Shown here piece after piece: positions 1-7,775 of a stretch of DNA of 17,434 nt. Positions within the stretch are counted from its first letter, which is position 1. Each line of letters starts with the position of its first letter. This DNA is from an uncultured Porphyromonadaceae bacterium (GTDB taxonomy: Bacteria > Bacteroidota > Bacteroidia > Bacteroidales > Muribaculaceae). The stretch covers positions 1 through 17,434 of the forward strand of contig URZG01000014.1 in the NCBI GenBank assembly GCA_900552325.1, given 5' to 3'. Both the position numbers and the translations under genes were made by a program. The notes beneath the pieces are model-generated. The model was not told where the DNA came from and did not search any database. It was given only the letters and a program-made list of their open reading frames with translations.

Positions 1-1
1 C

Positions 2-313
2 GTGGCATGCGCCCTGGCACTGATGATCCTGCAGGGTCACAGTTACGATTTCCCGATGTTCATGGGCTTCATCGCCATGCTGGGTATCACCATGATAGCA
101 GCTCCCGGCGTACCCGGGGGCGCAGTGATGTCGGCTCTGGGCGTTATGACCTCAATCCTCGGCTTCACCGACGCCGACAACGCCCTGATGATCGCCCTCT
201 ACATCGCCATGGATAGCTTCGGTACGGCCTGCAACGTCAGCGGCGACGGCGCCCTTGCTCTCATCGTCAACCGCGTCTTCGGCAAAAAATCCCCTTCTCC
301 CGCCGTCTCCTGA
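2..313 (+). CDS. dicarboxylate/amino acid:cation symporter, C-terminal fragment
   Basis: This is the last ~103 codons of a secondary transporter of the DAACS (GltP/DctA, SLC1) family. The reading frame is open to the left edge, so the true start lies outside. The fragment carries the conserved end of the family's transport core. A Pro/Gly-rich hairpin segment (APGVPGGAVMSA, residues ~33-44) corresponds to re-entrant loop HP2. It is followed by a helix with SFGTACNVSGDGALALIV (~72-89), the TM8 region whose Asp and Asn bind Na+ and substrate amino/carboxylate groups in characterised members. Such proteins sit in the inner membrane and import C4-dicarboxylates or acidic/neutral amino acids with Na+ or H+. 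The substrate cannot be chosen from this fragment. It ends in TGA shortly after a basic NRVFGKK tail. Family assignment is firm; specificity is unknown. Confidence 0.85.
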   Translation: MACALALMILQGHSYDFPMFMGFIAMLGITMIAAPGVPGGAVMSALGVMTSILGFTDADNALMIALYIAMDSFGTACNVSGDGALALIVNRVFGKKSPSPAVS

Positions 314-650
314 TCCCGGACTGCTCTCTACGGATTAACGGGGCCAGGGGCCGCGGGGGAGGGGCAGGAGGGTACGCGGAATTTTATCGTTTTTTATGTG
401 GCAAACAGTGGTGGGAAATGGAAAAAATTTGGTAAATTTGCAGTCAGTAGTAATGTGACCGCATAGGCGCATCCGGCTCTCTCCGGCATTTACACGGACG
501 CCTGGCGTGTATCTACCTGAATATTACTATCTCATCTCTATTTGCTCTCTCCTGCTCTCCTGCTTCCTCTCCCTCCAGGCAGGGTGCCTGCCGGCATTGC
601 CGTCTGCAGCGTCCGGCCCATTGCTCCATGAAAATAAAAAAACGACATAA
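314..650. other. gene-free leader region upstream of recJ
   Basis: No convincing coding frame is visible. The region holds a TAnnTTTG box (433-440) and, if that box is used, a ~200-nt untranslated leader for recJ. Within the leader are two small perfect hairpins: 491-496 pairs with 506-511 (TACACG/CGTGTA, 9-nt loop), and 576-581 pairs with 585-590 (CAGGCA/TGCCTG, 3-nt loop). Between them is a strongly pyrimidine-rich run (about 531-575). Just before the recJ ATG the sequence is A-rich rather than Shine-Dalgarno-like, as is usual in Bacteroidota. I do not recognise a known riboswitch, and neither hairpin is followed by a U-tract. Confidence 0.5.
433..440 (+). promoter_or_regulatory. candidate -7 box (TAAATTTG) for recJ-recQ
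   Basis: The octamer TAAATTTG fits the Bacteroidota primary-sigma -7 consensus TAnnTTTG exactly. No good -33 TTTG is seen about 19-20 bases upstream, so the assignment rests on the -7 box and the location between the symporter stop and recJ. The resulting leader would be long, about 200 nt. Confidence 0.35.
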
Positions 651-2375
651 ATGACAGGTAAATGGAATTATTTACCCCTGACACCCGAAGAGCAAAAAAT
701 AGAGACGGCTCTGGCAAAGAAATACGCCGGCTGTCCGCCCGTAAGCGAGCTGCTGGTGCAGCGTGGGATTTCTTCAGTGGAAGAAGCTGACCGCTTTTTC
801 CATCCTTCGCTGAAGAAACTCCACGACCCGTTCCTTATGCCCGATATGGACAAAGCCGTTAGGAGGCTCAACAAGGCCATGGGGTCAAAGGAGAAGATCA
901 TGGTATATGGCGATTATGACGTCGACGGCACCACAGCCGTGGCGCTGGTCTACAAATACCTGCTCAACTTCTACTCTAATATAGACTATTACATTCCCAC
1001 CCGCTATGAGGACGGCTACGGAATCTCGTCGGAAACCATCGACGAGTTCGCCGACCAGGGGGTGAAACTGGTGATTATCCTTGACTGCGGAATCAAGGCC
1101 AACGACGAGATAGCCCATGCCAAAGAGCACGGGATAGATTTTATAATCTGCGACCACCACGTGCCCGATGCAGTGCTGCCGCAGGCCGTGGCCATTCTCA
1201 ACCCCAAGATGCCGGGGAGCACCTATCCGTGTCCCCATCTGTCGGGGTGCGGCGTGGGCTACAAGCTGATGCAGGCCTTCGCCATGTCGAACGGCATACC
1301 CCAGGGCGACCTCGAGGGGATGCTCGACCTGGTGGCCGTCTCCATCGCCGCCGATATCGTGCCGATGGTCGACGAGAACCGCATAATGGCCTACCACGGG
1401 CTGCGTCGTCTCAACTCCAACCCCAACATGGGGCTCCGCGCCATAATACGCATCTGCAACCTTGCCGGACGCGAGATCACCATCTCCGACGTTATTTTCA
1501 AGATCGGTCCCCGCATCAACGCATCGGGACGCATGCAGAGCGGACGCGAGGCTGTGGATCTGCTGGTGACACGCGATGTGACCGAGGCTTACGCCCGCGC
1601 CCGCGCCATCGACCAGTACAACCGTGACCGCAAGGAGCTTGACAAGCGGATCACCGACGAGGCCAACGCCATTCTCGCCGCCCACCGCAAAGAGCTGGCC
1701 GACAAGAAGTCGATCGTAATCTTCAATAAGGACTGGCATCAGGGAATCATCGGCATTGTGGCCTCGCGCATCACCGAGCTTTACTACAAGCCCGCAGTGG
1801 TGCTCACACTCACCAACGGCCTGGCCACCGGCTCGTCGCGCTCGGTGCAGGGATTCGACATCTACAAGGCCGTAGACTCCACACGCGACCTTCTGGAGAA
1901 CTTCGGCGGCCATCCCTACGCCGTGGGCCTTTCGATGAAGGAGGAGAACATTCCGGAGTTCACACGCCGTTTCGAGGAGTTCGTTGCCGCCAACATCACC
2001 GACGCGCAGCTCTCGCCGCAGTACGACATCGACGCATATCTCACCTTCTCCGAAATCACTCCGGAGTTCGTCAGTACCCTGCGCCGGTTCAACCCCTTCG
2101 GGCCAGGCAATCAGAAACCGGTGTTCTGCACGCGCAACGTCATGGACTTCGGCACCTCCAAACTCGTGGGACGCGCCCTGGAGCATATCAAGCTGGAACT
2201 TGTCGACGATACTTCCGGCAAGGTGTTCAACGGTATCGCTTTCAACAAGGCACACCTTTTCGGCGCCATACACGGCGGCCGCCGCTTCAATATCTGCTAT
2301 ACCATAGAAGATAACAAGCACCACGGCGCCAGCGGTTCCATTCAGCTTCAGGTCAAGGAGATACAGCTTGTCTGA
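651..2375 (+). CDS. recJ: single-stranded-DNA-specific exonuclease RecJ
   Basis: RecJ degrades single-stranded DNA 5'->3' in the cytoplasm. It acts in RecF-pathway recombination, mismatch repair and base excision repair. The DHH phosphoesterase core is complete: VYGDYDVDGT (residues ~85-94, motif I aspartates), ILDCGI (~143-148), ICDHH (166-170, the DHH motif), the SGCGVGYKL segment (~198-206) and IGPRINASGRM (~285-295). A DHHA1-type domain follows, with GIIGIVASRI and FGGHPYAVGLSM, then an OB-fold-like C-terminal region. All metal-binding Asp/His positions I can recognise are present. At 574 aa the length is normal for the family. The ATG at 651 is preceded by A-rich sequence without Shine-Dalgarno. 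recQ begins 16 bases after the stop (or overlaps by 8 if a TTG start is used), so the two are probably co-transcribed. Helicase and exonuclease side by side fits joint action, since RecQ unwinding feeds RecJ resection. Confidence 0.97.
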   Translation: MTGKWNYLPLTPEEQKIETALAKKYAGCPPVSELLVQRGISSVEEADRFFHPSLKKLHDPFLMPDMDKAVRRLNKAMGSKEKIMVYGDYDVDGTTAVALVYKYLLNFYSNIDYYIPTRYEDGYGISSETIDEFADQGVKLVIILDCGIKANDEIAHAKEHGIDFIICDHHVPDAVLPQAVAILNPKMPGSTYPCPHLSGCGVGYKLMQAFAMSNGIPQGDLEGMLDLVAVSIAADIVPMVDENRIMAYHGLRRLNSNPNMGLRAIIRICNLAGREITISDVIFKIGPRINASGRMQSGREAVDLLVTRDVTEAYARARAIDQYNRDRKELDKRITDEANAILAAHRKELADKKSIVIFNKDWHQGIIGIVASRITELYYKPAVVLTLTNGLATGSSRSVQGFDIYKAVDSTRDLLENFGGHPYAVGLSMKEENIPEFTRRFEEFVAANITDAQLSPQYDIDAYLTFSEITPEFVSTLRRFNPFGPGNQKPVFCTRNVMDFGTSKLVGRALEHIKLELVDDTSGKVFNGIAFNKAHLFGAIHGGRRFNICYTIEDNKHHGASGSIQLQVKEIQLV

Positions 2376-2391
2376 CCACAATATCCCGCCG

Positions 2392-4320
2392 ATGACCCCC
2401 GAGGAGATACTCAAGGAATACTGGGGCTACACGGAGTTCCGCCCCATGCAGCGCGAGATAATTTCGTCGGTGCTGGAGGGGAACGACACCCTTGGGCTCC
2501 TTCCTACCGGAGGGGGTAAGTCGATCACGTTTCAGGTACCTGCTCTTGCGCTTGACGGCGTGACACTGGTGGTGACGCCTCTTGTGTCGCTGATGAAGGA
2601 CCAGGTGGACAACCTGCGGGCCATCGGCGTCAAGGCATACGACCTCCACAGCGCACTTACGCGCCGCGAGACACGCCGCGCCCTCGACAGCTGTGCCGCC
2701 GGGCGTGCCCGCATCCTCTATCTCTCACCCGAAAAGCTGCAGGTCAAATCGTTTCACCATGAACTCAAGCGGTTGCCGGTGAAACTTATCGTTGTCGACG
2801 AAGCTCACTGCATATCGCAGTGGGGCTACGATTTCCGCCCCTCTTATCTCCAGATCGCTGCTGTGCGCCGCATGTTCCCCGCAGCTCCGGTGCTTGCCCT
2901 CACGGCATCGGCCACGGCGGAGGTTATCGACGATATAATGACACAGCTTGAGTTCCGGCGCCGCGACAAGGTGTTCCGGCGCAGTTTTTCGCGCGACAAC
3001 ATCTCGTACGTGGCGCGGTACTGCGATTTCAAGCAGGAGCAGCTTGTGCATATCCTATCGCGTGTGCCGGGCACGGCTATCGTCTATACCCGCTCCCGCA
3101 AACGCACCCGCGAACTCTCCGATTTTCTCCGCAAGGAGGGGGTATCGGCCGACTTCTATCATGCCGGGCTCTCCGCGGAGGACAAGGCCGAGAAACAGAA
3201 CCGCTGGAAATCAGGCGATACGCGTGTTATCGTTGCCACCAACGCTTTCGGCATGGGGATTGACAAACCCGATGTGCGCCTTGTCATCCACTACGACCTC
3301 CCTTCGGCTCTGGAGGAATATTATCAGGAGTCGGGACGTGCAGGCCGCGACGGCCTTGAATCGTATGCGGTGGTGTTGGCCTCCCCTGCCGACAAGGGGC
3401 TGCTTTCGCGGCGTCTTTCCGACACTTTCCCACCGAAGGACTATATCAGGCAGGTATATGAAATGGTATGTGTCTATCTTTCGGTAGCGATGGGAGAGGG
3501 GCAGGAACGCCTGTTCGAGTTCAACAGCGAGGAGTTCGCGCGGCGTTTCAAGCTCAAGGAGGGGCAGGCGCTCGCCGCGTTGCGCATCCTCAGCCGTTCG
3601 GGGTATATCAGTTATATCGACGAGACTTCAACACGTTCGCGCCTGATGATGGTAATGGAGCGCCATGAACTTTACGGTCTGCGGCTGGAACCTGCCGTAG
3701 ATGAGCTTCTGCAGCTGGTTCTGCGCACCTATCCCGGGATTTTCGCCGATTACGAATTCATATCCGAATCGCTCCTGGCATATCGGCTCAATATGCCGGA
3801 GCGGGAGGTCTACGAGGGGCTGATACAGCTGGGACGTCTCCATGTGATCCACTACGTGCCGAAATCTACCACACCTTATATATTCTTCCCCGTATCGCGA
3901 CAGCCTGCAGGCGATGTGGTGCTTCCCCGCGAGGTCTACGAGCGGCGCCGCGAGCAGATGCGGTTGCGTATCGAGGCGATGAAAGAATTTGTGTTTTCAA
4001 CCGCCGGATGCCGTGTGCTTACCATGTTGCGCTATTTCAACGAGGAGAACGCCTGTGCCTGCGGTAAATGTGATGTATGTCGTGCGGCTCGCCGTGTGGT
4101 GCCGTCACGTCAGGAAATACGTGAAAAGGAGGCCGGTCTCGCCGATTCCATCCGTTATCTTCTGCGCAAGATCCCCGACGAGGGGATGTCGGTGGAGCAT
4201 ATCAGTGCCGAAACAGGCGCGACACCGCAGGATGTAGCTATTGCAGCCCGCAATCTCGCCGATGCCCTCGAGATAGAAATTCTCCCTGATGCGCGTCTGC
4301 GCCTTATTGGAATCAAATGA
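2392..4320 (+). CDS. recQ: ATP-dependent DNA helicase RecQ
   Basis: RecQ is a superfamily 2, 3'->5' DNA helicase of recombination and repair. Numbering here is from the ATG at 2392 (642 aa). Visible motifs are FRPMQ (motif 0, ~17-21), LLPTGGGKS (Walker A, ~36-44), VVDEAH (Walker B, ~134-139), ALTASATAE (motif III, ~169-177), TNAFGMGIDKPDVR (motif V, ~283-296) and QESGRAGRDG (motif VI, ~312-321). The Zn cysteines are C540, C557, C560 and C563, with the same C-x16-C-x2-C-x2-C spacing as E. coli RecQ. Unusually, about 165 extra residues lie between motif VI and the Zn site. They include a winged-helix-like stretch (SEEFARRFKLKEGQALAALR). After the Zn site there are only ~79 residues, again HTH-like, and no recognisable HRDC domain. 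An in-frame TTG at 2368 has AAGGAG seven bases upstream. I prefer the ATG because those bases are also Lys-Glu codons of recJ and neighbouring genes do not use Shine-Dalgarno sites. Confidence 0.93.
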   Translation: MTPEEILKEYWGYTEFRPMQREIISSVLEGNDTLGLLPTGGGKSITFQVPALALDGVTLVVTPLVSLMKDQVDNLRAIGVKAYDLHSALTRRETRRALDSCAAGRARILYLSPEKLQVKSFHHELKRLPVKLIVVDEAHCISQWGYDFRPSYLQIAAVRRMFPAAPVLALTASATAEVIDDIMTQLEFRRRDKVFRRSFSRDNISYVARYCDFKQEQLVHILSRVPGTAIVYTRSRKRTRELSDFLRKEGVSADFYHAGLSAEDKAEKQNRWKSGDTRVIVATNAFGMGIDKPDVRLVIHYDLPSALEEYYQESGRAGRDGLESYAVVLASPADKGLLSRRLSDTFPPKDYIRQVYEMVCVYLSVAMGEGQERLFEFNSEEFARRFKLKEGQALAALRILSRSGYISYIDETSTRSRLMMVMERHELYGLRLEPAVDELLQLVLRTYPGIFADYEFISESLLAYRLNMPEREVYEGLIQLGRLHVIHYVPKSTTPYIFFPVSRQPAGDVVLPREVYERRREQMRLRIEAMKEFVFSTAGCRVLTMLRYFNEENACACGKCDVCRAARRVVPSRQEIREKEAGLADSIRYLLRKIPDEGMSVEHISAETGATPQDVAIAARNLADALEIEILPDARLRLIGIK

Positions 4321-4334
4321 GCCTATAAAAAGAA

Positions 4335-4381
4335 ATGAGGATGTATCAAAACCGCTTAAAACGGTTTTGATACATCCTCAT
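4335..4381. terminator. 20-bp perfect hairpin between convergent genes
   Basis: Bases 4335-4354 are exactly complementary to 4362-4381, with a 7-nt loop (CTTAAAA). The stem sits 14 bases after the recQ stop and 27 bases after the stop of the convergent - strand gene. Read on the - strand, the stem is followed by TTCTTTTTA (complement of 4326-4334), a good U-tract. Read on +, no U-tract follows. It should therefore terminate the - strand gene best and may act in both directions. Confidence 0.85.
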
Positions 4382-4408
4382 CCAGCTTATGTAGATGATG
4401 AGAAATTA

Positions 4409-6268
4409 TCAGTCGATGCGGAACTTGCGTCCGTTGCTGATGTAGATGCCTGCGGGGAGGTTGCGCGAATTCACGCGGATGCCTTGCAGGTTGTAGACGG
4501 GAGCATCGGCGGCGTCGGCCTCAATTTCGCTGATTGCCGATACTTTGCTGACTTTCACTTCGGTGTCGGCGGCAAGATTGAAGGTGTGGGTGCCGTCCTC
4601 GGCGAGAGCCACAGGCTCGTCGTTGGCAGTGAGAGTGTATTCCGATGGGTCGGCGTTGACCTTTACTTTCACTTCGTCGCCCTGAAAGAGATCGGTCTGT
4701 GCGGCGAGGTCGGCCACTTTGGCTACTTTGTTATGGATGGCCTCGACCTCGAGTCCCTCCTCTACATCGAAGGTGAGGGCTGCTGCGGTGGGTTTGCCGT
4801 TGATGAACAGGTGCAGCACGTCGCCGTCCTTGTAGGGGGCGGTGTAGCTGCTCGACCACTCGAATTCTTTGGTTAGGAGGATGCCGTTGAGGTAGATGTT
4901 GCCTACAGGGCCGTCAGCGGTCTGCCAGTTGATATTGGCGGGAGAGTAGGCCTTGCTGACCTCATACACATTGTATCCGGTAACGGGTTCGGTGAAGAGC
5001 TGCTTGTAGTCGAAGGAGCTTTGGGCGTTCCATACGGTGAGCGCTTCGGCATCGTCGATGTAGAGGGCTACCTTGCAGTCGTTGGTAATCTCGGCGACCT
5101 CGACATTGATTTCCGTAGCTGCGGGGCATTCGTAGGTGAAGGAGTTGGGGTAGTACTGGAAGTTCTCGGACTCGGGGTCAAGGGTGATGTTGGAGAAATA
5201 GTAACCGGGAAGTACCTGGATCGCCACCCTGGTATTATAAGGCTCTTCAAGGGGAACGGTGAACACGCCGTCGATGGCCTCTACCTTTGTGCCGTAGGTC
5301 GATCCGATGAAAACGTTGAGTTTGTCGGGCATGTTGGAGCGCACGGTGGTGTTGAAGGTGCCGTACTCATGCACGTCGAACACATCGGTGCTGTTCCCGG
5401 TAGCCACGAACGAATAGGAATAGAGGGAGTTGATCGGGTTGCCGTTGCGGGTGAAGCTGTTGATTCTGTATTTCTGCGTGTTGAAGTTATATTCAACGGG
5501 GGTGCCGGCTTTCACGGTGAAGGAACCGGTGGAGAGGTCGACGTCGGCAAGCGGGGAACCGGCGCGTACGGTTATGAAGTCATAGCCATCGATATTGGAG
5601 CTGAGGGTGTAGGTGGCGTCAACGTCGGGGAATTCCACCTGGATGTCGATGGTGGCGCCGTCCTCCGGCGTGACTGAATAATTGCCCCATGTCTCCGTGA
5701 CGGTGCCGGCCGAAGTTGTCACCTTATATATAGTGCCGCCGGTGCGGAGCCCGAACTGGAGGGGAAGCTCGTCGTTGGGGTCGTAGTTCACTACGGTGGT
5801 GGGTTCGGTGAAGAACTCGTAGCCGCTGATCTGGTAGCGCATCATGTTTACCTTTTCGGGCGAGTCGATATTGACGGTCACGCTGGCCGTGCGGCTCTCG
5901 GCGGTCCTTTTGGTCACGGCGGTGAAGGTTTCCCCTTCGAAAGAGGTGTCACCCACATAAATCTGTGTGGAGGTCTTGTTGTTGATATATGACTTTTCGC
6001 CGTTGGAGCTTCGGGTAACCGAGGTAAGGAAATATCCCTCCTTGGCCGAAAGCAAGATGGAGCGGGTGGTCTCGATGGTGATGGGATTGTCGCCATCTAC
6101 AAGGGTTAGCGGAATCTCCATTGGGTTATAGGTCTGTGGATCGTAATAGGTGATTGAGGCATTGAGCTGCGAGGCGTCGTTGACCACCAGATGGAGGTTG
6201 ACCTCCGCGGCTGTTGCTGCTATTACTCCTGAGAGCAGTGCTGCAAACGATAGTAGAAGTTTTTTCAT
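4409..6268 (-). CDS. secreted modular beta-rich protein with C-terminal sorting-like tail
   Basis: I do not recognise a named family. The protein (619 aa) begins with a clear Sec signal peptide (MKKLLLSFAALLSGVIAATA, cleavage near residue 20-21). The mature part is rich in Thr, Ser, Tyr and Asn with alternating hydrophobic strands. It can be divided into about six diverged modules of ~90-100 residues, starting near 23, 129, 218, 305, 397 and 498. Each opens with a strand such as VNLHLVVND, SVTVNIDSP, TYTLSSNID or NTTVRSNMP. The end (residues ~577-619) has SAISEIEAD, then PVYNLQGIRV and LPAGIYISNG. This resembles the C-terminal tail of many Bacteroidota exported proteins and is loosely like type IX sorting domains. 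No catalytic motif is seen, so an adhesin or a surface/periplasmic binding role is possible but unproven. It is divergent from the + strand secreted gene at 6502, whose tail is related. Promoter-like TATATTTG lies upstream at 6327-6334. Confidence 0.8.
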   Translation of the reverse strand: MKKLLLSFAALLSGVIAATAAEVNLHLVVNDASQLNASITYYDPQTYNPMEIPLTLVDGDNPITIETTRSILLSAKEGYFLTSVTRSSNGEKSYINNKTSTQIYVGDTSFEGETFTAVTKRTAESRTASVTVNIDSPEKVNMMRYQISGYEFFTEPTTVVNYDPNDELPLQFGLRTGGTIYKVTTSAGTVTETWGNYSVTPEDGATIDIQVEFPDVDATYTLSSNIDGYDFITVRAGSPLADVDLSTGSFTVKAGTPVEYNFNTQKYRINSFTRNGNPINSLYSYSFVATGNSTDVFDVHEYGTFNTTVRSNMPDKLNVFIGSTYGTKVEAIDGVFTVPLEEPYNTRVAIQVLPGYYFSNITLDPESENFQYYPNSFTYECPAATEINVEVAEITNDCKVALYIDDAEALTVWNAQSSFDYKQLFTEPVTGYNVYEVSKAYSPANINWQTADGPVGNIYLNGILLTKEFEWSSSYTAPYKDGDVLHLFINGKPTAAALTFDVEEGLEVEAIHNKVAKVADLAAQTDLFQGDEVKVKVNADPSEYTLTANDEPVALAEDGTHTFNLAADTEVKVSKVSAISEIEADAADAPVYNLQGIRVNSRNLPAGIYISNGRKFRID

Positions 6269-6326
6269 ACGTGAATTGTGTTGATTGATTTATTTTCTTG
6301 AACCTTGTAAGTTTGAAAAACTGATA

Positions 6327-6334
6327 CAAATATA
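6327..6334 (-). promoter_or_regulatory. candidate -7 box (TATATTTG) for the 619-aa secreted protein
   Basis: On the - strand the octamer is TATATTTG, a full match to TAnnTTTG, about 58 bases upstream of the ATG. A T-rich stretch with TTTTTG lies 13 bases further upstream, closer than the usual ~19, so the -33 element is weak. The paired ATCTATTG repeats lie ~48-77 bases upstream of this box. Confidence 0.5.
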
Positions 6335-6377
6335 CGATAAATACTCTCAAAAAGACATCAATTCGGTAGATTTGGCG

Positions 6378-6411
6378 CTTTATCTATTGAAATCGAGCTT
6401 AAATCTATTGG
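6378..6411. promoter_or_regulatory. paired ATCTATTG motif, candidate regulator binding site
   Basis: CTTTATCTATTGA (6378-6390) and ATCTATTGG (6403-6411) place the octamer ATCTATTG at 6382 and 6403. They are direct repeats spaced 21 bases, two DNA turns. Both copies lie between two divergent promoters. Relative to the + strand start estimated near 6452, their centres are at about -45 and -66, a typical activator position. The same 13-mer and the same 9-mer occur upstream of the regulator gene (9718-9742). Binding by that regulator is an inference. Confidence 0.55.
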
Positions 6412-6440
6412 CTCCGGGCAGCATAAAGGCTCTTTATCGT

Positions 6441-6448
6441 TAACTTTG
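6441..6448 (+). promoter_or_regulatory. candidate -7 box (TAACTTTG) for the + strand secreted gene
   Basis: TAACTTTG matches TAnnTTTG fully and lies 53 bases before the ATG at 6502. No -33 TTTG is visible at the expected distance. A promoter with a good -7 and a poor -33 would fit activator dependence on the repeats at 6382 and 6403. Confidence 0.55.
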
Positions 6449-6501
6449 CACTATAAACCGGTATCGGCCGTTATCGGCTGATGACATTGAAAAATTATCG
6501 C

Positions 6502-7752
6502 ATGATGAAAAAACTTTACATTCTTTTTGCCGCGGCAGCAGCGGCGTTGTGCGCTCCGGCTCAGGAGGTGCAGGAAACTCTCAAATATGAGATTCATCCT
6601 GAAAAGATGCAGTACATGTGCAAGCCGCTGGTGCTCCCCAACGACATTGATGTGTATATCCTTAATATAGGAGAGGGGGACTTCTGGCCCGACCATTCAC
6701 CCAAGGAGGCCGGCATGTATCTCGCCCTCGAACTGACTTACCCCACCAAGAATACCGCCGTAAACGAGGATCCAGGTGTGCCTGTGGGCAAATTCACATG
6801 CGGCTACGGATGGGATGACAAGGGCGAGTATATCCCTTACGTGCTCCGCAACTGGTCGGAGGCGCGCCACATGATCAACGACGGCGAGAGCATTTACCGC
6901 AACACATACCAGCTCATGTCCGGTGAAATCGAGGTTACCGAGGAGGATGGCCGCTATTATATCGCAGGCCATGTGGAGGGGAAAGCCGAGGTTTCCTACG
7001 GTGGTACTACAATCTATCCTATCGAGGTCACTATCCCCAAAACCGAGGTGACTCCGGAGTATAGTTTCTTCGGTTATCCCGAGGTGCCCGACGGTTACCT
7101 CATGGAGCAGCCTATGGTAATGGGTTCCTACACCGAACAGAACTACAAGAACCAGATGTATTGGGGCCGCTATCAGCTTGAGTTCTATACCACGCCCCTT
7201 GAGGATATTGACGGCTCGACTTTCGTAGCCGGCGAAGGTGCCGTAATGGTTTTACAGCTCAATACCGAGAAGAGTACGGGTACCATAACCCCTGAATCCC
7301 TGGCAGGGGAATACAAGTGCGAGTCCTACCTCTTGCCATATCACACCCCATTGACTTTCACAAGCGGATTCAGCATGGAGACAGACCTCGTTTTCGGAGC
7401 TACACAAAATAGCCGCGTGACGATATTTGACGACCAGGGACTCCCGACCCACAGCTCCTTCGCCAACTCCGGAGTGGTGAAAATCGAATATCTCGGCGAT
7501 ATGATATACCGCATCGATGCTGAAATTTTCAACCAGTTCGCCGAGACCGCTCGCGTGAAGTGGGAAGGCCCCCTGTTAGACTTCGTAAGGAACCATCCGC
7601 AAGTTGCCGCCATTTCCGATGTTGAGGCTGACGAGTCTGTCGCTCCCAGACAGTACTTCGATCTCACAGGCAAACTCATTGAGGGTGAACTTTCCCCCGG
7701 CCTGTATATCGTGCGTCAGGGCAACCGTGTGACAAAAGAAATAGTTCGGTAA
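6502..7752 (+). CDS. secreted protein of unknown function with C-terminal sorting-like tail
   Basis: I do not recognise the family. The chosen start gives MMKKLYILFAAAAAALCAPA, a standard signal peptide with likely cleavage after A-P-A before QEV. An ATG at 6481 in the same frame would add seven residues (MTLKNYR), and one at 6505 would remove one. The mature part (~390 aa) is acidic and beta-rich, with many Tyr/Gly/Pro turns and no lipobox, membrane helix or recognisable catalytic motif. The end (~365-416) reads AAISDVEADE, then YFDLTGKLI and LSPGLYIVRQG. This parallels the tail of the divergent 619-aa protein (SAISEIEAD ... YNLQG ... LPAGIYISNG), so the two probably share an export or anchoring route. 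It ends at TAA and is followed by a strong hairpin terminator. The two ATCTATTG repeats directly upstream suggest co-control with the divergent gene. Confidence 0.8.
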   Translation: MMKKLYILFAAAAAALCAPAQEVQETLKYEIHPEKMQYMCKPLVLPNDIDVYILNIGEGDFWPDHSPKEAGMYLALELTYPTKNTAVNEDPGVPVGKFTCGYGWDDKGEYIPYVLRNWSEARHMINDGESIYRNTYQLMSGEIEVTEEDGRYYIAGHVEGKAEVSYGGTTIYPIEVTIPKTEVTPEYSFFGYPEVPDGYLMEQPMVMGSYTEQNYKNQMYWGRYQLEFYTTPLEDIDGSTFVAGEGAVMVLQLNTEKSTGTITPESLAGEYKCESYLLPYHTPLTFTSGFSMETDLVFGATQNSRVTIFDDQGLPTHSSFANSGVVKIEYLGDMIYRIDAEIFNQFAETARVKWEGPLLDFVRNHPQVAAISDVEADESVAPRQYFDLTGKLIEGELSPGLYIVRQGNRVTKEIVR

Positions 7753-7775
7753 TCACAAGATTCCAATGCTGACGT

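Noticed and set aside
885..2414. Long open frame (509 codons) on the - strand across recJ
   Set aside because: It lies antisense to a complete, motif-rich recJ. Its translation is low in recognisable motifs and rich in Val, Gly, His and Asp, as expected for a mirrored GC-rich frame.
4289..4876. 195-codon + strand frame starting inside the recQ end
   Set aside because: It runs through the terminator hairpin and antisense to the secreted-protein gene. Its start has no promoter or conserved sequence.
6481..6501. Alternative ATG at 6481 for the + strand secreted gene
   Set aside because: It only adds MTLKNYR before a complete signal peptide. The ATG at 6502 gives a standard n-region, though the earlier start cannot be excluded.
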